Positions 22,909 to 31,248 of a DNA stretch of 44,721 nt are shown here, in pieces. The notes beneath the pieces are model-generated. The model saw only the letters and a program-made list of their open reading frames with translations. It made no database searches and was not told the DNA's origin. Position numbers and translations under genes: made by a program. Numbering within the stretch: position 1 is the first letter of the stretch; each line of letters opens with the position of its first letter. Origin of the DNA: Domibacillus tundrae (GTDB lineage: Bacteria > Bacillota > Bacilli > Bacillales > Domibacillaceae); assembly GCF_000970675.1 (NCBI RefSeq), contig NZ_LAJA01000030.1, positions 1-44,721 of the forward strand. Reading direction: 5' to 3'.

Positions 22909-24498
22909 ATGGTGCGAGTTCCGATCCAATGGAAAATAACCGGACTTATTATCTTTATTTTAATGTTTTCATTCTTAGTGCTTGGCATTGTATTAACGGG
23001 AAACTATCTGGAGACAACGGAAAGCGAACTGAGGGAGCGGGCCATTTTAACGGCTCGTACGGTAGCTGAACTGCCAGGTGTGTCTGATCAATTATCGTCC
23101 TCGGGCAATGTGGCCGAAGAAGCTGCAGAAGCCGTTGAAGAGCTCAGGGTCATCAATAAAGCGGATTATATTGTTATCCTTAACATGGATCGTGTCAGGT
23201 TAACGCATCCTGTTAGAAGTCAGATCGGCAAAATATCAGGAGGAGATGATGAGGGGCCGGCGTTTGCAGAGCATGCGTATACAGCCAAAGGTGTGGGAGA
23301 AGAAGGAACGCTGATCCGTGCATTCGTACCGATTATGGACGAGGCACACAATCAGGCGGGGGTTGTGATTGCGGGTTATAAGCTGCCTCAGGTTATGGAA
23401 ACGCTGCTGTCTTTAAAAAGAGAAATTTTTATTACAACAGGAATTGCTCTTTTGATTTCATGCTGGGGAGCTTATATGATGGCGCGGAATATTAAGCGGC
23501 AAATGTTTACACTTGAACCGCATGAAATCGCGCAGCTTGTTGTGGAGCGGACAGAAGCCTTTAATGCGATGCACGAAGGAATTATCGCCATCGATAAGTT
23601 TGAACGAATCACGATTTTTAATCATAAAGCAAAAGAGATGCTGGCTATTAACGGAGATGTGATCGGAAAGCAAATAAGAGACGTGCTTCCTGATACTTAT
23701 TTGCCGGAAATTTTAACATTGGATCGTCCGATTTTAAACAAAGATCTGAATATTCGAAACAGGGCCATCCTTTCAACACGCGTCCCGATTCGTATTGAAG
23801 GGTCAACAGTAGGCGCGATTGCTGTTTTCCAGGACAGGACGCAGGTAAAGCAGCTTGCGGAAGAGCTGACAGGTGTAAAAGCTTTTGTCAGCGCACTCCG
23901 TGTGCAAAATCATGAACATATGAATAAACTTCATACGATCGCTGGTTTGATTCAGCTTGGCAACCGTGAAAAAGCGCTTGAATATGTTTTTCAAGTATCA
24001 GAGGAGCAGGAAGAACTAACACGCTTTTTAACGAAAAGCATACAGGATGACAGTGTATCTGGATTGCTGCTGAGTAAAGTAAGCCGTGGAAAAGAATTGG
24101 GTGTTCAAGTAACAATCGACCGGCATAGCTCTTTGCACGCATTTCCTCCTTATATGGATCATCATGATTTTGTTTTGGCACTTGGAAATTTAATAGAAAA
24201 TGCATTTGATTCATTTAAACAGCCAGGAGAAGACAATCAAATTTATGTCAGCATTCAGCAAACAGATGACGTATTATCTATTTTAGTAGAAGACAATGGC
24301 GAGGGAATAAAAGAAAAAGATCAGCCATTTGTTTTTCAGCAGGGATATTCCACAAAAGCAGATACAGGAAGAGGTATAGGGCTGTATTTAATCAAAGATA
24401 TTGCTGAAAAAGGGAACGGAGACATTCAAATGGAGTCAATTGCTGGTGAAGGGACGACGTTTCAGCTTGTATTTCCGATGAATCATGAAAAAGAATAG
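22909..24498 (+). CDS. dctS: sensor histidine kinase DctS
   Basis: This is a CitA/DcuS-type membrane sensor kinase for C4-dicarboxylates. A membrane segment at about residues 9-29 is followed by an extracytoplasmic PAS-like domain to about 170, a second membrane segment (about 172-192) and a cytoplasmic PAS domain. The phosphorylated His335 lies in RVQNHEHMNKLH. The N box (NLIENAFD), G1 (DNGEGI) and G2 (GRGIGLYL) boxes complete the ATPase domain. It would phosphorylate DctR, whose gene follows after 14 bases. The ribosome binding site is weak. Length (529 aa) is normal. Confidence 0.92.
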   Translation: MVRVPIQWKITGLIIFILMFSFLVLGIVLTGNYLETTESELRERAILTARTVAELPGVSDQLSSSGNVAEEAAEAVEELRVINKADYIVILNMDRVRLTHPVRSQIGKISGGDDEGPAFAEHAYTAKGVGEEGTLIRAFVPIMDEAHNQAGVVIAGYKLPQVMETLLSLKREIFITTGIALLISCWGAYMMARNIKRQMFTLEPHEIAQLVVERTEAFNAMHEGIIAIDKFERITIFNHKAKEMLAINGDVIGKQIRDVLPDTYLPEILTLDRPILNKDLNIRNRAILSTRVPIRIEGSTVGAIAVFQDRTQVKQLAEELTGVKAFVSALRVQNHEHMNKLHTIAGLIQLGNREKALEYVFQVSEEQEELTRFLTKSIQDDSVSGLLLSKVSRGKELGVQVTIDRHSSLHAFPPYMDHHDFVLALGNLIENAFDSFKQPGEDNQIYVSIQQTDDVLSILVEDNGEGIKEKDQPFVFQQGYSTKADTGRGIGLYLIKDIAEKGNGDIQMESIAGEGTTFQLVFPMNHEKE

Positions 24499-24512
24499 AG
24501 GTGGATGATAGG

Positions 24513-25184
24513 ATGATTAAGGTGCTGCTTGTTGAAGATGATCTGATGGTTCAGGAAGTGAATAAGGAATTTATTAACAGAGTGGATGGGTTTGAGGTCA
24601 TTGGGCTTGCCGGAAATGGAATTGAAGGGATGGAACAGATCCGTCGTTTGTCACCGGACCTTGTTATCATCGATTTATATATGCCTATGATGGACGGCCT
24701 TGAAACATTGCATCTTCTGCGAAAAGAAAGTCATCCAGTAGATGTCATTGTCATAACAGCTGCAAGTGATATACATACAGTGCGCCAATTCATCCAGCAA
24801 GGGGCATTTGATTATATTATGAAACCGTTTAAATTCGAACGGATAAAGCAAGCGCTTGAAAATTACCGGTCCTTTCGGAATCGCCTGCGTGATGATGGAA
24901 CGATCAGCCAAAGAGAACTAGATGAACTGCTATTCCAAAAAGAACGCGATGAGGATCTGGCTAATTTGCCGAAAGGATTAAATGCAGTGACATTGCAAAA
25001 AATCATCTCTTATTTGAATCAAATAGATAAATCTGTTTCGGCGGAAGAAGTAGCGGAAGGGATCGGCGCCGCAAGAGTTACCGTACGAAGATATTTAGAT
25101 TATTTAGAGAAACGTGGAAAAGTACAAATCGATATCCAGTACGGGGGCATTGGGCGGCCGATCAACAGATATAGATTAGCATAG
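24513..25184 (+). CDS. dctR: response regulator DctR
   Basis: This is the response regulator partner of DctS, of the CitB/DcuR type. The receiver domain carries VEDD near its start, the phosphorylated Asp54 in LVIIDLYMPMMDG, a Thr in VIVITAAS and Lys in IMKPFKF. A helical linker leads to a C-terminal DNA-binding domain with EEVAEGIGAARVTVRRYLDYL as helix-turn-helix. It would activate dctP when dicarboxylates are present. The ATG at 24513 is preferred over a GTG at 24501 because GAGGTGG lies 8 bases ahead of it and overlaps the earlier start. Confidence 0.92.
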   Translation: MIKVLLVEDDLMVQEVNKEFINRVDGFEVIGLAGNGIEGMEQIRRLSPDLVIIDLYMPMMDGLETLHLLRKESHPVDVIVITAASDIHTVRQFIQQGAFDYIMKPFKFERIKQALENYRSFRNRLRDDGTISQRELDELLFQKERDEDLANLPKGLNAVTLQKIISYLNQIDKSVSAEEVAEGIGAARVTVRRYLDYLEKRGKVQIDIQYGGIGRPINRYRLA

Positions 25185-25263
25185 CTGCTGTGCCCAAGAA
25201 TACATACAGCCGGTCCGGCCATAATGATACAATAGGGCTAAAAAGAAAGAATGGAGTCTTTAC

Positions 25264-26214
25264 ATGCTTCAAGCAATTAATCTATTTTTAACAAGGTGGA
25301 TGCCGATTTTGACACCACTCAGCGTACTTTTCGGTGTTCTTTTGGCTGAATACATTCATTTATGGGTTATTATCGTTCCGTGGGTGTTTGCCTTTATGAC
25401 ATTTACCGGAAGCTTGAATTCAAATTTCCGCATGTTTTACCATACGATGACGCATCCTTTTCCTATCTTTTTAGCGTTGGCGATTCTTCATTTGATTACC
25501 CCGGTTTTTGCCTGGACAGTTGGTCACTTTATGTTTCCGGATGACCCGCTGACGGTGACCGGATTTACGCTCGCACTGGTCATTCCGACCGGCATCACAA
25601 GTGTGATTTGGGTGACGATGTATAAAGGAAGTGTGCCGCTTGCACTTGTGATCATTTTAATTGATACGATGCTTTCGCCACTTGTCGTTCCATTCAGCAT
25701 GTCAGTTTTTGCAGGAAGTAAAGTGGAAATGGATGTGCCGGCAATGGTCAGCGGTTTGTTTTGGATGATTGTCCTTCCATCGCTGCTCGGCATGATCGTG
25801 AACGAGTGGCTGAAAGCAGAAAAAGCAAGCCGGATCAGTCAGGCACTGTCACCATTTTCAAAGCTGTCACTCCCCGTTGTCATTGTGATTAATAGCGCAG
25901 TTATTGCTCCATACTTGCGCGACATTGACGCAAAGTTTATCCGGATTTTACTGACGATTTTATTCGTCGTATTGTGCGGGTATTTGATTTCGTGGGGGCT
26001 CGCCATTGCATTCAGGCAGCCAAGAGAGAATATTGTGACGCTCCTGTACATAGGCGGGATGCGGAATATTAGTGCCGGTGCCGTTATTGCCGTCAACTTT
26101 TTCCCGCCGCAAGCAGCGGTGCCAGTCGTTGTTTGTATGCTGTTTCAGCAAATGCTGGCCGCGTTTCATGGATTCCTGCTGATAAAAGCGTACCCACGGG
26201 AGGTACGCGCATGA
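25264..26214 (+). CDS. BASS-family (bile acid:sodium symporter type) transporter
   Basis: This is a membrane protein of about 316 residues with nine or ten hydrophobic segments, of the bile acid:sodium symporter (BASS) superfamily. Typical segments are TGSLNSNFRMF, ALVIPTGITSVIWVTMYKGS, PSLLGMIVNEWL and YIGGMRNISAGAVIAVNFFPP, the last being a sodium-site-like crossover region. The substrate cannot be told; relatives move sodium with bile acids, pyruvate, pantoate or similar anions. GGAG precedes the ATG. It stands alone, followed by a strong bidirectional terminator. Confidence 0.82.
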   Translation: MLQAINLFLTRWMPILTPLSVLFGVLLAEYIHLWVIIVPWVFAFMTFTGSLNSNFRMFYHTMTHPFPIFLALAILHLITPVFAWTVGHFMFPDDPLTVTGFTLALVIPTGITSVIWVTMYKGSVPLALVIILIDTMLSPLVVPFSMSVFAGSKVEMDVPAMVSGLFWMIVLPSLLGMIVNEWLKAEKASRISQALSPFSKLSLPVVIVINSAVIAPYLRDIDAKFIRILLTILFVVLCGYLISWGLAIAFRQPRENIVTLLYIGGMRNISAGAVIAVNFFPPQAAVPVVVCMLFQQMLAAFHGFLLIKAYPREVRA

Positions 26215-26247
26215 AAAAACGCCTATCCAATCGGATGGGCGTTTTTT
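26214..26247. terminator. bidirectional terminator
   Basis: AAAAAACGCC and GGCGTTTTTT enclose ATCC/GGAT in one long stem. It serves the BASS-type gene on the plus strand and the small membrane gene on the minus strand. Confidence 0.9.
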
Positions 26248-26471
26248 CATTTCTTTTTATTTTCCTGCCTGTCCCGGTGAGCGGCTGCTAAATTTTCGGC
26301 ATCGCCTTTCATAAGGAAAAAGGTAATTATGCCGGACAAAACGGCAGCGCCGGCGGAAATAAGCAGGCGGATGTCGCGTTCAATCATCGCATAGTCTTTA
26401 TTCAGCATCCACGTTGCAACGGAAAACACGATCACCATGATCGGGATGATGAAAACAAATCGCTTTATCAT
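26247..26471 (-). CDS. small membrane protein of unknown function
   Basis: This 74-residue protein has two hydrophobic segments (about residues 3-21 and 36-53) joined by a charged loop, and a polar C-terminal tail rich in Arg, Glu and Lys. I do not recognise the family. AAAGGA lies in front of the ATG, and the gene ends at a shared terminator, both arguing for a real gene. It is divergent from the exporter gene at 26638, with about 165 bases between them. Confidence 0.65.
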   Translation of the reverse strand: MIKRFVFIIPIMVIVFSVATWMLNKDYAMIERDIRLLISAGAAVLSGIITFFLMKGDAENLAAAHRDRQENKKK

Positions 26472-26637
26472 TTTAATAGTCCTTTCATAATCGTTTGTTT
26501 TAGTTTAGCACAGTTTTTTAATGAATCTAGGTAGATCATTTTTCAGCTTTGTGAAGACGATAGATTGAGTTAATATTTCGGATTACGAAGGTTTTTGATA
26601 TACTGTACAGCAGATCAAATAGAAATCAGGTGTAAGG

Positions 26638-28044
26638 ATGAGTGAAAAAAGAGAAACCGAGTTTTGGTCGATCATTTTTGCGGTTTTTTTCGGAAATTTT
26701 TTAGCCGTCATGAATACGTCTACTATAAATGTAGCAGTTCCGGCGTTTATGAAGGAATTTCATACAGACTTGCCGGCCGCACAGTGGACGGTGACCGGAT
26801 TTATGCTGGCAGCAGGAGCAGTGGCACCGGCGGCGGGATGGTTCGGCGCGCGTTTTGGTTTTAAGCGCGTTTATATATCGGCGCTGATGGGCTTTTTTGT
26901 CTGCTCGTTCGTTAGTGTATTTGCGTGGAGTATCGAAAGCTTAATTGTCCTGCGTATTTTGCAAGGGCTGTTCAGTGGCATGATTATGCCGTCGACAATG
27001 ACGCTTGTATATAAAACAATTGAGCGCGAAAAACAGGCTTATGGTATCAGCCTTTGGAGTTTGTCAGCGGTGCTGGCTCCGGCTCTTGGTCCGGTTTTAG
27101 CTGGATTTTTTATTGATGCTGCAGGATGGCCGGCCCTGTTTTACTTAAATCTGCCGATTGCAGCGGCCGCGATTTGGGCAGCGGCGGTATTTATTCCAGG
27201 TACTGATGCGGGCGCAAAAATGCCGTTTGATCTGCCAGGATTAATTTTATCATTCAGCGGCAGTATTTTGCTGCTGACCGCGTTTGCTGAAGCGGAATCA
27301 TGGGGATTTACAGATGCCAAAACGCTTGCAGTGGCAGGTGTGGCATTGGTTTTATTATTTTTATTTGTCCGCCGGGAAATGCGCGTTCAATTTCCGCTGT
27401 TGAATTTCGAAGTGCTGTCGCATCGTCGTTACGCATTCAGCCTGATGCTAAGTTCCGTTATGTCGGTTGGATTGTATGCCGGTGCTTTTTTAGTACCGAT
27501 TTTCCTGCAAAGATCTCTTGGTCTCGGTGCGCTTGAAACCGGCTTAATTATGATGCCGGGTGCGCTTGTGATGGCGCTGTTTACACCGGTAACCGGCAAA
27601 TTGTACGATAAAACAGGCCCCGCGCCGCTTATTTTAGCCGGCTTAATCGTTATGATAGCAGGGACGTATATGATGGGGAATTTAAGCATTGAAACAACGA
27701 TGCTCTACGTTATTATTTGGACATCGGTCCGCTACCTCGGGATTGCGCTTTGCAACATGCCGATTACAAATGTAGGCATGTCAGCGATTCCGATAGAAAT
27801 GACCGGCTATGCATCCGCGCTGAACAACTGGGCGCGCCAGTCGATTGCTTCATTATCGATCGCATTGTTCTCTGCACTGCTTGCGTTTCGTTCGTCTATT
27901 TATGCGGGACAGGGAGCAGATGCTCATGCTTCATCCGCAATTGCAGCGGGTAATGTCTTTTTATATTCGCTTCTTCCGCTTGTTGTGGCCTTACCGCTTG
28001 TAGGTTTGCTTAAGGAAAAAAAGCGCACGGTGAATAAAGGGTAA
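26638..28044 (+). CDS. MFS drug exporter, DHA2 (EmrB/QacA) type
   Basis: This is a proton-driven multidrug exporter of the major facilitator superfamily with about 14 hydrophobic segments. The family motif D1-like start is NFLAVMNTSTINVAVPAF, motif A reads GARFGFKRVY, and motif C-like ALGPVLAGFF follows in the fifth helix. Length (468 aa) suits the DHA2 group. Substrates are unknown. A PadR-type regulator gene follows about 130 bases downstream on the same strand; PadR proteins often control drug exporters, so a link is possible. A weak hairpin and T tract near 28061-28092 separate them. Confidence 0.88.
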   Translation: MSEKRETEFWSIIFAVFFGNFLAVMNTSTINVAVPAFMKEFHTDLPAAQWTVTGFMLAAGAVAPAAGWFGARFGFKRVYISALMGFFVCSFVSVFAWSIESLIVLRILQGLFSGMIMPSTMTLVYKTIEREKQAYGISLWSLSAVLAPALGPVLAGFFIDAAGWPALFYLNLPIAAAAIWAAAVFIPGTDAGAKMPFDLPGLILSFSGSILLLTAFAEAESWGFTDAKTLAVAGVALVLLFLFVRREMRVQFPLLNFEVLSHRRYAFSLMLSSVMSVGLYAGAFLVPIFLQRSLGLGALETGLIMMPGALVMALFTPVTGKLYDKTGPAPLILAGLIVMIAGTYMMGNLSIETTMLYVIIWTSVRYLGIALCNMPITNVGMSAIPIEMTGYASALNNWARQSIASLSIALFSALLAFRSSIYAGQGADAHASSAIAAGNVFLYSLLPLVVALPLVGLLKEKKRTVNKG

Positions 28045-28060
28045 AGTAATCATAAGAGAA

Positions 28061-28092
28061 GGTCGCTTTCATTAAGGAAGCCGGCTTTTTTT
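28061..28092 (+). terminator. weak terminator after the exporter gene
   Basis: GGTCGCTTTC and GAAGCCGGC can pair with two G-T pairs and one mismatch, followed by TTTTTTT. Confidence 0.45.
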
Positions 28093-28122
28093 ATGTGGAA
28101 ATTTTTGGTAACAAATGGCATT

Positions 28123-28154
28123 ATATCGTCATGCGATATATCGTATGATGATAT
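28123..28154. promoter_or_regulatory. 32-bp near-palindrome, candidate PadR operator
   Basis: The halves ATATCGTCATGCGATA (28123-28138) and TATCGTATGATGATAT (28139-28154) are reverse complements at 14 of 16 positions. The centre CGATATATCG is a perfect palindrome. The right end overlaps a consensus -10 TATAAT (28152-28157). This is the expected place for an autoregulatory PadR operator. Confidence 0.65.
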
Positions 28155-28172
28155 AATTGAAGAGGTGAATGA

Positions 28173-28922
28173 ATGATCAGACAAGCAGAAAGTTTTTTAC
28201 CGCTCTCACAAGCAACCTATTATATTTTATTGGCTTTACGGCAGTGCCGCCATGGCTATGCGATTATGCAGGATGTTGAAAAAATCAGCCGAGGCAGTGT
28301 GGCGTTGGATCCAGGAACACTTTATGGTGCGTTAAGCAAACTTCAAAAACAGGATGTCATTAAACAAGTAGAGATAAGCGCATCTGATCGGCGTAAGTAT
28401 TATGTGTTGACGAATTTAGGTGAAAAAGTAGTAAAGCAGGAATATGAACGGCTGTTGTCGCTTGTTGTAAACACACAAGAATTAATAGAAGAAGGAGATG
28501 AGATGAATGGAAGTGAAAAAATAAGGTTCTTTCTTGCGTCTAATGTTGAAAAAGAAGAAAAATGGCTGAACGAAATGTCGGAAAGAGGCCTGCATTTTCA
28601 AAAATATCGATTTGGTGTTTATTATTTTCACCAAAATCTGGATGAACAATATATTTATCAAATTGATTTCCACGAGGCAGAGGATGAGTATTTTTCTTTT
28701 TACAGCGAAATGGGCTGGAAACATATCGATAGCAGCATTGGCCGTTTTCACTATTTTAGAAAAGGGGCAGATCAACCAGGTGTTAACAAAATTTATACCG
28801 ACCTTGAATCGATGAAAGAGTCTGTGCGGAGAATGGTTCAATTTTATATGATGATGTTTCTTTTGCTCATTTGCAGTCAGACAGGCCTTATTTTTAAATG
28901 GAGGGGCATCCGGCAGAAGTAG
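28173..28922 (+). CDS. PadR regulator fused to a DUF2812 domain, frameshifted at the 3' end
   Basis: Residues 1-110 are a PadR-type winged-helix repressor (HGYAIMQDVEKISRGSVALD, then the family signature LDPGTLYGALSKL and SDRRKYYVLTNLGE). Residues 111 onward are a DUF2812 protein (EEKWLNEMSERGLHFQKYR, then IYQIDFHEAEDEYFSFYSEMG). These are normally two adjacent genes. Here the frame is continuous, but GAAGGAG and an ATG at 28503 remain at the junction, so the second part may also be made alone. After the first membrane helix the frame ends at 28922. A shift of one base near 28895 restores a second helix and stop at 29008. PadR proteins repress their own gene and nearby effectors; DUF2812 has no known reaction. 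A palindrome upstream fits autoregulation. Confidence 0.8.
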   Translation: MIRQAESFLPLSQATYYILLALRQCRHGYAIMQDVEKISRGSVALDPGTLYGALSKLQKQDVIKQVEISASDRRKYYVLTNLGEKVVKQEYERLLSLVVNTQELIEEGDEMNGSEKIRFFLASNVEKEEKWLNEMSERGLHFQKYRFGVYYFHQNLDEQYIYQIDFHEAEDEYFSFYSEMGWKHIDSSIGRFHYFRKGADQPGVNKIYTDLESMKESVRRMVQFYMMMFLLLICSQTGLIFKWRGIRQK

Positions 28923-29008
28923 TGTCTGCCGGTTTTGTCGCTTTAGCCCTTCTGCTGTATATCTATTTGTTTATATCGTTTAAGAAGAAATTAAGTTTCT
29001 ATAAATAA
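28898..29008 (+). other. out-of-frame C-terminal continuation of the DUF2812 protein
   Basis: This 36-codon frame reads EGHPAEVVSAGFVALALLLY and then YLFISFKKKL before a stop at 29006-29008. It supplies the second membrane helix and basic end that DUF2812 membrane proteins usually have. It lies one base out of frame with the gene above. It may be a true frameshift mutation, a sequencing error or, less likely, a separate small ORF starting at the ATG 28898. Confidence 0.55.
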
Positions 29009-29037
29009 AAATCGCGGCCGCTCAAGACCGCAATTTC
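29008..29037 (-). terminator. terminator of the thiazole operon
   Basis: On the minus strand AAATTGCGG pairs with CCGCGATTT (one mismatch) and T-rich DNA follows. Confidence 0.65.
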
Positions 29038-29039
29038 TG

Positions 29040-30065
29040 TTACTGAAAGAAGTGATAATACACTTTCTTGCTTTCTTCAATTGAAGATACGCCTTGAATA
29101 AATACACGTCCATCTCCAAAAGCAGTAACAGTATAGGGTTCCTGTTGAAACGAAAGCAAAAAGCCATTTTGATGGGTAATGGACGCCGTATGCTTAATAT
29201 GGTCAGCCAGCTCATCCAGGTTTCGTTTCGTGACGCCGGCTGGCCGAATTTGTACAGTATCGCGGCCGCACAGCACGGCGAATTTTGTTGTATGTTCGTA
29301 CGATAAAAACGGATAAATCGGATGTACTCCACAGGAAGGACAGTCCGGTTTTTTCATGCGCTGCACGTCAACGGATGAAAATTGATTTTTCCATAAGTCG
29401 AATGAAAAAATGGTTCCGCGCAGTGCGTCCGTGCTGCCTGTCAGCCATTTTAGTGCTTCGGCCGTCTGGATGGAAGCGGTCATTTGCACAGCAGGCGAAA
29501 TAATACCGGCTGTGTCGCATGTCGCTCCCGCCCCTGGCATTGTGTCCATTAAGCAGTGCAGGCACGGTGTTTTCCCAGGCAAAACAAACATCGACAAGCC
29601 GCCGGATGCGACACATGCGCCGTATACCCAAGGCACGTGATATTTTTGTGCGACGTCGTTTATCACAAATCGAATATCGAAATTATCTGTACCATCGATA
29701 ATTAAATCGATTTTTTCTTCTATTATAATGTGTTCCAAAAAAGCGGTATCGACGTCTTGTGTAAATGCAGAAATAATCACATTTGAATTGATTGCTGTCA
29801 GTCTTTTACGCGCTGCTTCTGCTTTTGGCATTCTGTCAATCGCATCCTGCTCCGTGTATAAATTTTGCCGCTGCAAATTGGAAAAATCGACATAGTCTCT
29901 GTCCACAATCGTGACCCGGCCAATACCGGCACGGACGATCATTTCCGCATTCGCCGCACCGAGCGCGCCGGCACCAATAATGAGAACATTTTTTTTCTGC
30001 AAGGCGACCTGTCCGCTTCGGCCAATGCCGGGGAACAGAACTTGCCGTGAATAACGATCTGTCAA
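29040..30065 (-). CDS. thiF: ThiS adenylyltransferase ThiF
   Basis: This E1-like enzyme adenylates the C-terminus of the sulfur carrier ThiS for thiazole synthesis. The ATP-binding site reads [16 protein letters not shown], followed by [16 protein letters not shown]. Two Cys pairs bind zinc: CLHC near residue 174 and CPSC near residue 243. The C-terminal 80 residues go beyond the core and are seen in MoeB/ThiF relatives. It starts with TTG, overlapping the thiG stop by two bases, with GGGATGAG upstream. It is the last gene of the operon. MoeB would be an alternative name, but the thi neighbours decide. Confidence 0.9.
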   Translation of the reverse strand: MTDRYSRQVLFPGIGRSGQVALQKKNVLIIGAGALGAANAEMIVRAGIGRVTIVDRDYVDFSNLQRQNLYTEQDAIDRMPKAEAARKRLTAINSNVIISAFTQDVDTAFLEHIIIEEKIDLIIDGTDNFDIRFVINDVAQKYHVPWVYGACVASGGLSMFVLPGKTPCLHCLMDTMPGAGATCDTAGIISPAVQMTASIQTAEALKWLTGSTDALRGTIFSFDLWKNQFSSVDVQRMKKPDCPSCGVHPIYPFLSYEHTTKFAVLCGRDTVQIRPAGVTKRNLDELADHIKHTASITHQNGFLLSFQQEPYTVTAFGDGRVFIQGVSSIEESKKVYYHFFQ

Positions 30066-30829
30066 AGCACGCTCATCCCTTCAAGCGGGCTTGACGCATT
30101 CGCATGAAGCTTTTTCGGGATACGTCCCGCTTCAAAGCCGCCCCGTCCTGCCAGTACAGCCTGCTTCATCGCTTCCGCCATTTTAACCGGATTGTTTGCA
30201 CCGGAAACCGCTGTATTCAATAGGACACCATCCGCGCCAAGTTCCATTGCTTTCGCCGCGTCAGACGGCACGCCAATTCCCGCATCAACGATAACCGGCA
30301 CATTCGACTGTTCAATAATGTAGTGGATATTCAGCGGATTGACAATGCCAAGCCCGGTTCCGATCGGAGACGCCCCCGGCATAATCGCATGGCAGCCGAG
30401 ATCTTCAAGCCGTTTTGCCAACAGTACGTCATCGGATGTATACGGCAGCACGATAAACCCTTCTTCTAAAAGCATTTCAGACGCCCGCAATGTTTCAACT
30501 GGGTCAGGCAAAAGGGTTTTATCACAGCCGATCACTTCTACTTTAATCATGTCACATAAGCCGGACGCTTTGGCAAGCTTGGCGATCCGGACCGCTTCCT
30601 CCGCTGTTTTGGCACCTGCTGTATTAGGCAGCAGTGTATACTTTTTCACATCGATTTTTTCTAAAAAATTCGGCTGATCTGGTTCGAAAATGTTCATCCG
30701 GCGCACCGCAAACGTTAAAATTTCTGTTTCAGATGCTTCAATCGCTGCTTTTTGCGTATCAAAGTCGGGAAATTTCCCGGTTCCGAGCAGTAAACGCGAG
30801 TTAAATGAGTAAGGTCCAATCTTCAACAT
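30062..30829 (-). CDS. thiG: thiazole synthase ThiG
   Basis: This TIM-barrel enzyme forms the thiamine thiazole ring from deoxyxylulose phosphate, dehydroglycine and ThiS-thiocarboxylate. The Schiff-base lysine is Lys96 in [10 protein letters not shown], the same number as in B. subtilis. Other landmarks are [38 protein letters not shown] and [20 protein letters not shown] in the phosphate-binding part. Length (255 aa) is normal. AGGAGG precedes the start, one base behind the thiS stop. Confidence 0.97.
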   Translation of the reverse strand: MLKIGPYSFNSRLLLGTGKFPDFDTQKAAIEASETEILTFAVRRMNIFEPDQPNFLEKIDVKKYTLLPNTAGAKTAEEAVRIAKLAKASGLCDMIKVEVIGCDKTLLPDPVETLRASEMLLEEGFIVLPYTSDDVLLAKRLEDLGCHAIMPGASPIGTGLGIVNPLNIHYIIEQSNVPVIVDAGIGVPSDAAKAMELGADGVLLNTAVSGANNPVKMAEAMKQAVLAGRGGFEAGRIPKKLHANASSPLEGMSVL

Positions 30830-30830
30830 A

Positions 30831-31034
30831 TTATCCGCCTCCTACAAATTGTACAATTTCCACACGGTCGCCATTCGTCAGTTTTTTATCATCCCGCGTC
30901 GCTTTATCTAAAATCGATTGGTTTAATTCCACAATGGCAAGTTCTTTATTCAACTGAAAATGGTCCAGCAGGTCGCGAACTGTCGCGACGTTTTCCGGAA
31001 GATCGACTTCTCTTCCATTTACAATCATATTCAT
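30831..31034 (-). CDS. thiS: sulfur carrier protein ThiS
   Basis: This 67-residue ubiquitin-like protein carries sulfur as a C-terminal thiocarboxylate to ThiG. The C-terminus VQFVGGG holds the required Gly-Gly end, with an [20 protein letters not shown] beta-grasp start. AAGGAGG lies 10 bases before the ATG. A second in-frame ATG is two codons on. It is separated from thiO by about 200 bases that hold an interspersed repeat. Confidence 0.95.
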   Translation of the reverse strand: MNMIVNGREVDLPENVATVRDLLDHFQLNKELAIVELNQSILDKATRDDKKLTNGDRVEIVQFVGGG

Positions 31035-31112
31035 ACAGGTGATGCCTCCTTTTTTCTATTAAAAAGTGTCACTTCAAGAATGAGATCAACTTTTAAAAGA
31101 GTTTATTCATAT

Positions 31113-31248
31113 CTAGCTCCAGCACCCTAACGCCTAGTGTACTTCGCTTTCCTCCTTGCGATAAGTCAACATCGAATTTTTCGTGTTTCCTTTATCTCGA
31201 ACGGATCGCTCCAGTCCATACGGCGCTAAACAGGGTGCTTACGCTTTT
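31113..31248. repeat. interspersed Bacillaceae repeat between thiO and thiS
   Basis: The block runs from CTAGCTCCAGCACCCTAACG to GTGCTTACGCTTTT and holds GATAAGTCAACATCGAATTT and CGTGTTTCCTTTATCTCGAA. I recognise this as a common intergenic repeat of Bacillus-related genomes. AGCACCCT (31121-31128) and AGGGTGCT (31232-31239) close it as an 8-bp perfect stem. Its right end overlaps the end of thiO and provides its stop codon. Confidence 0.75.
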
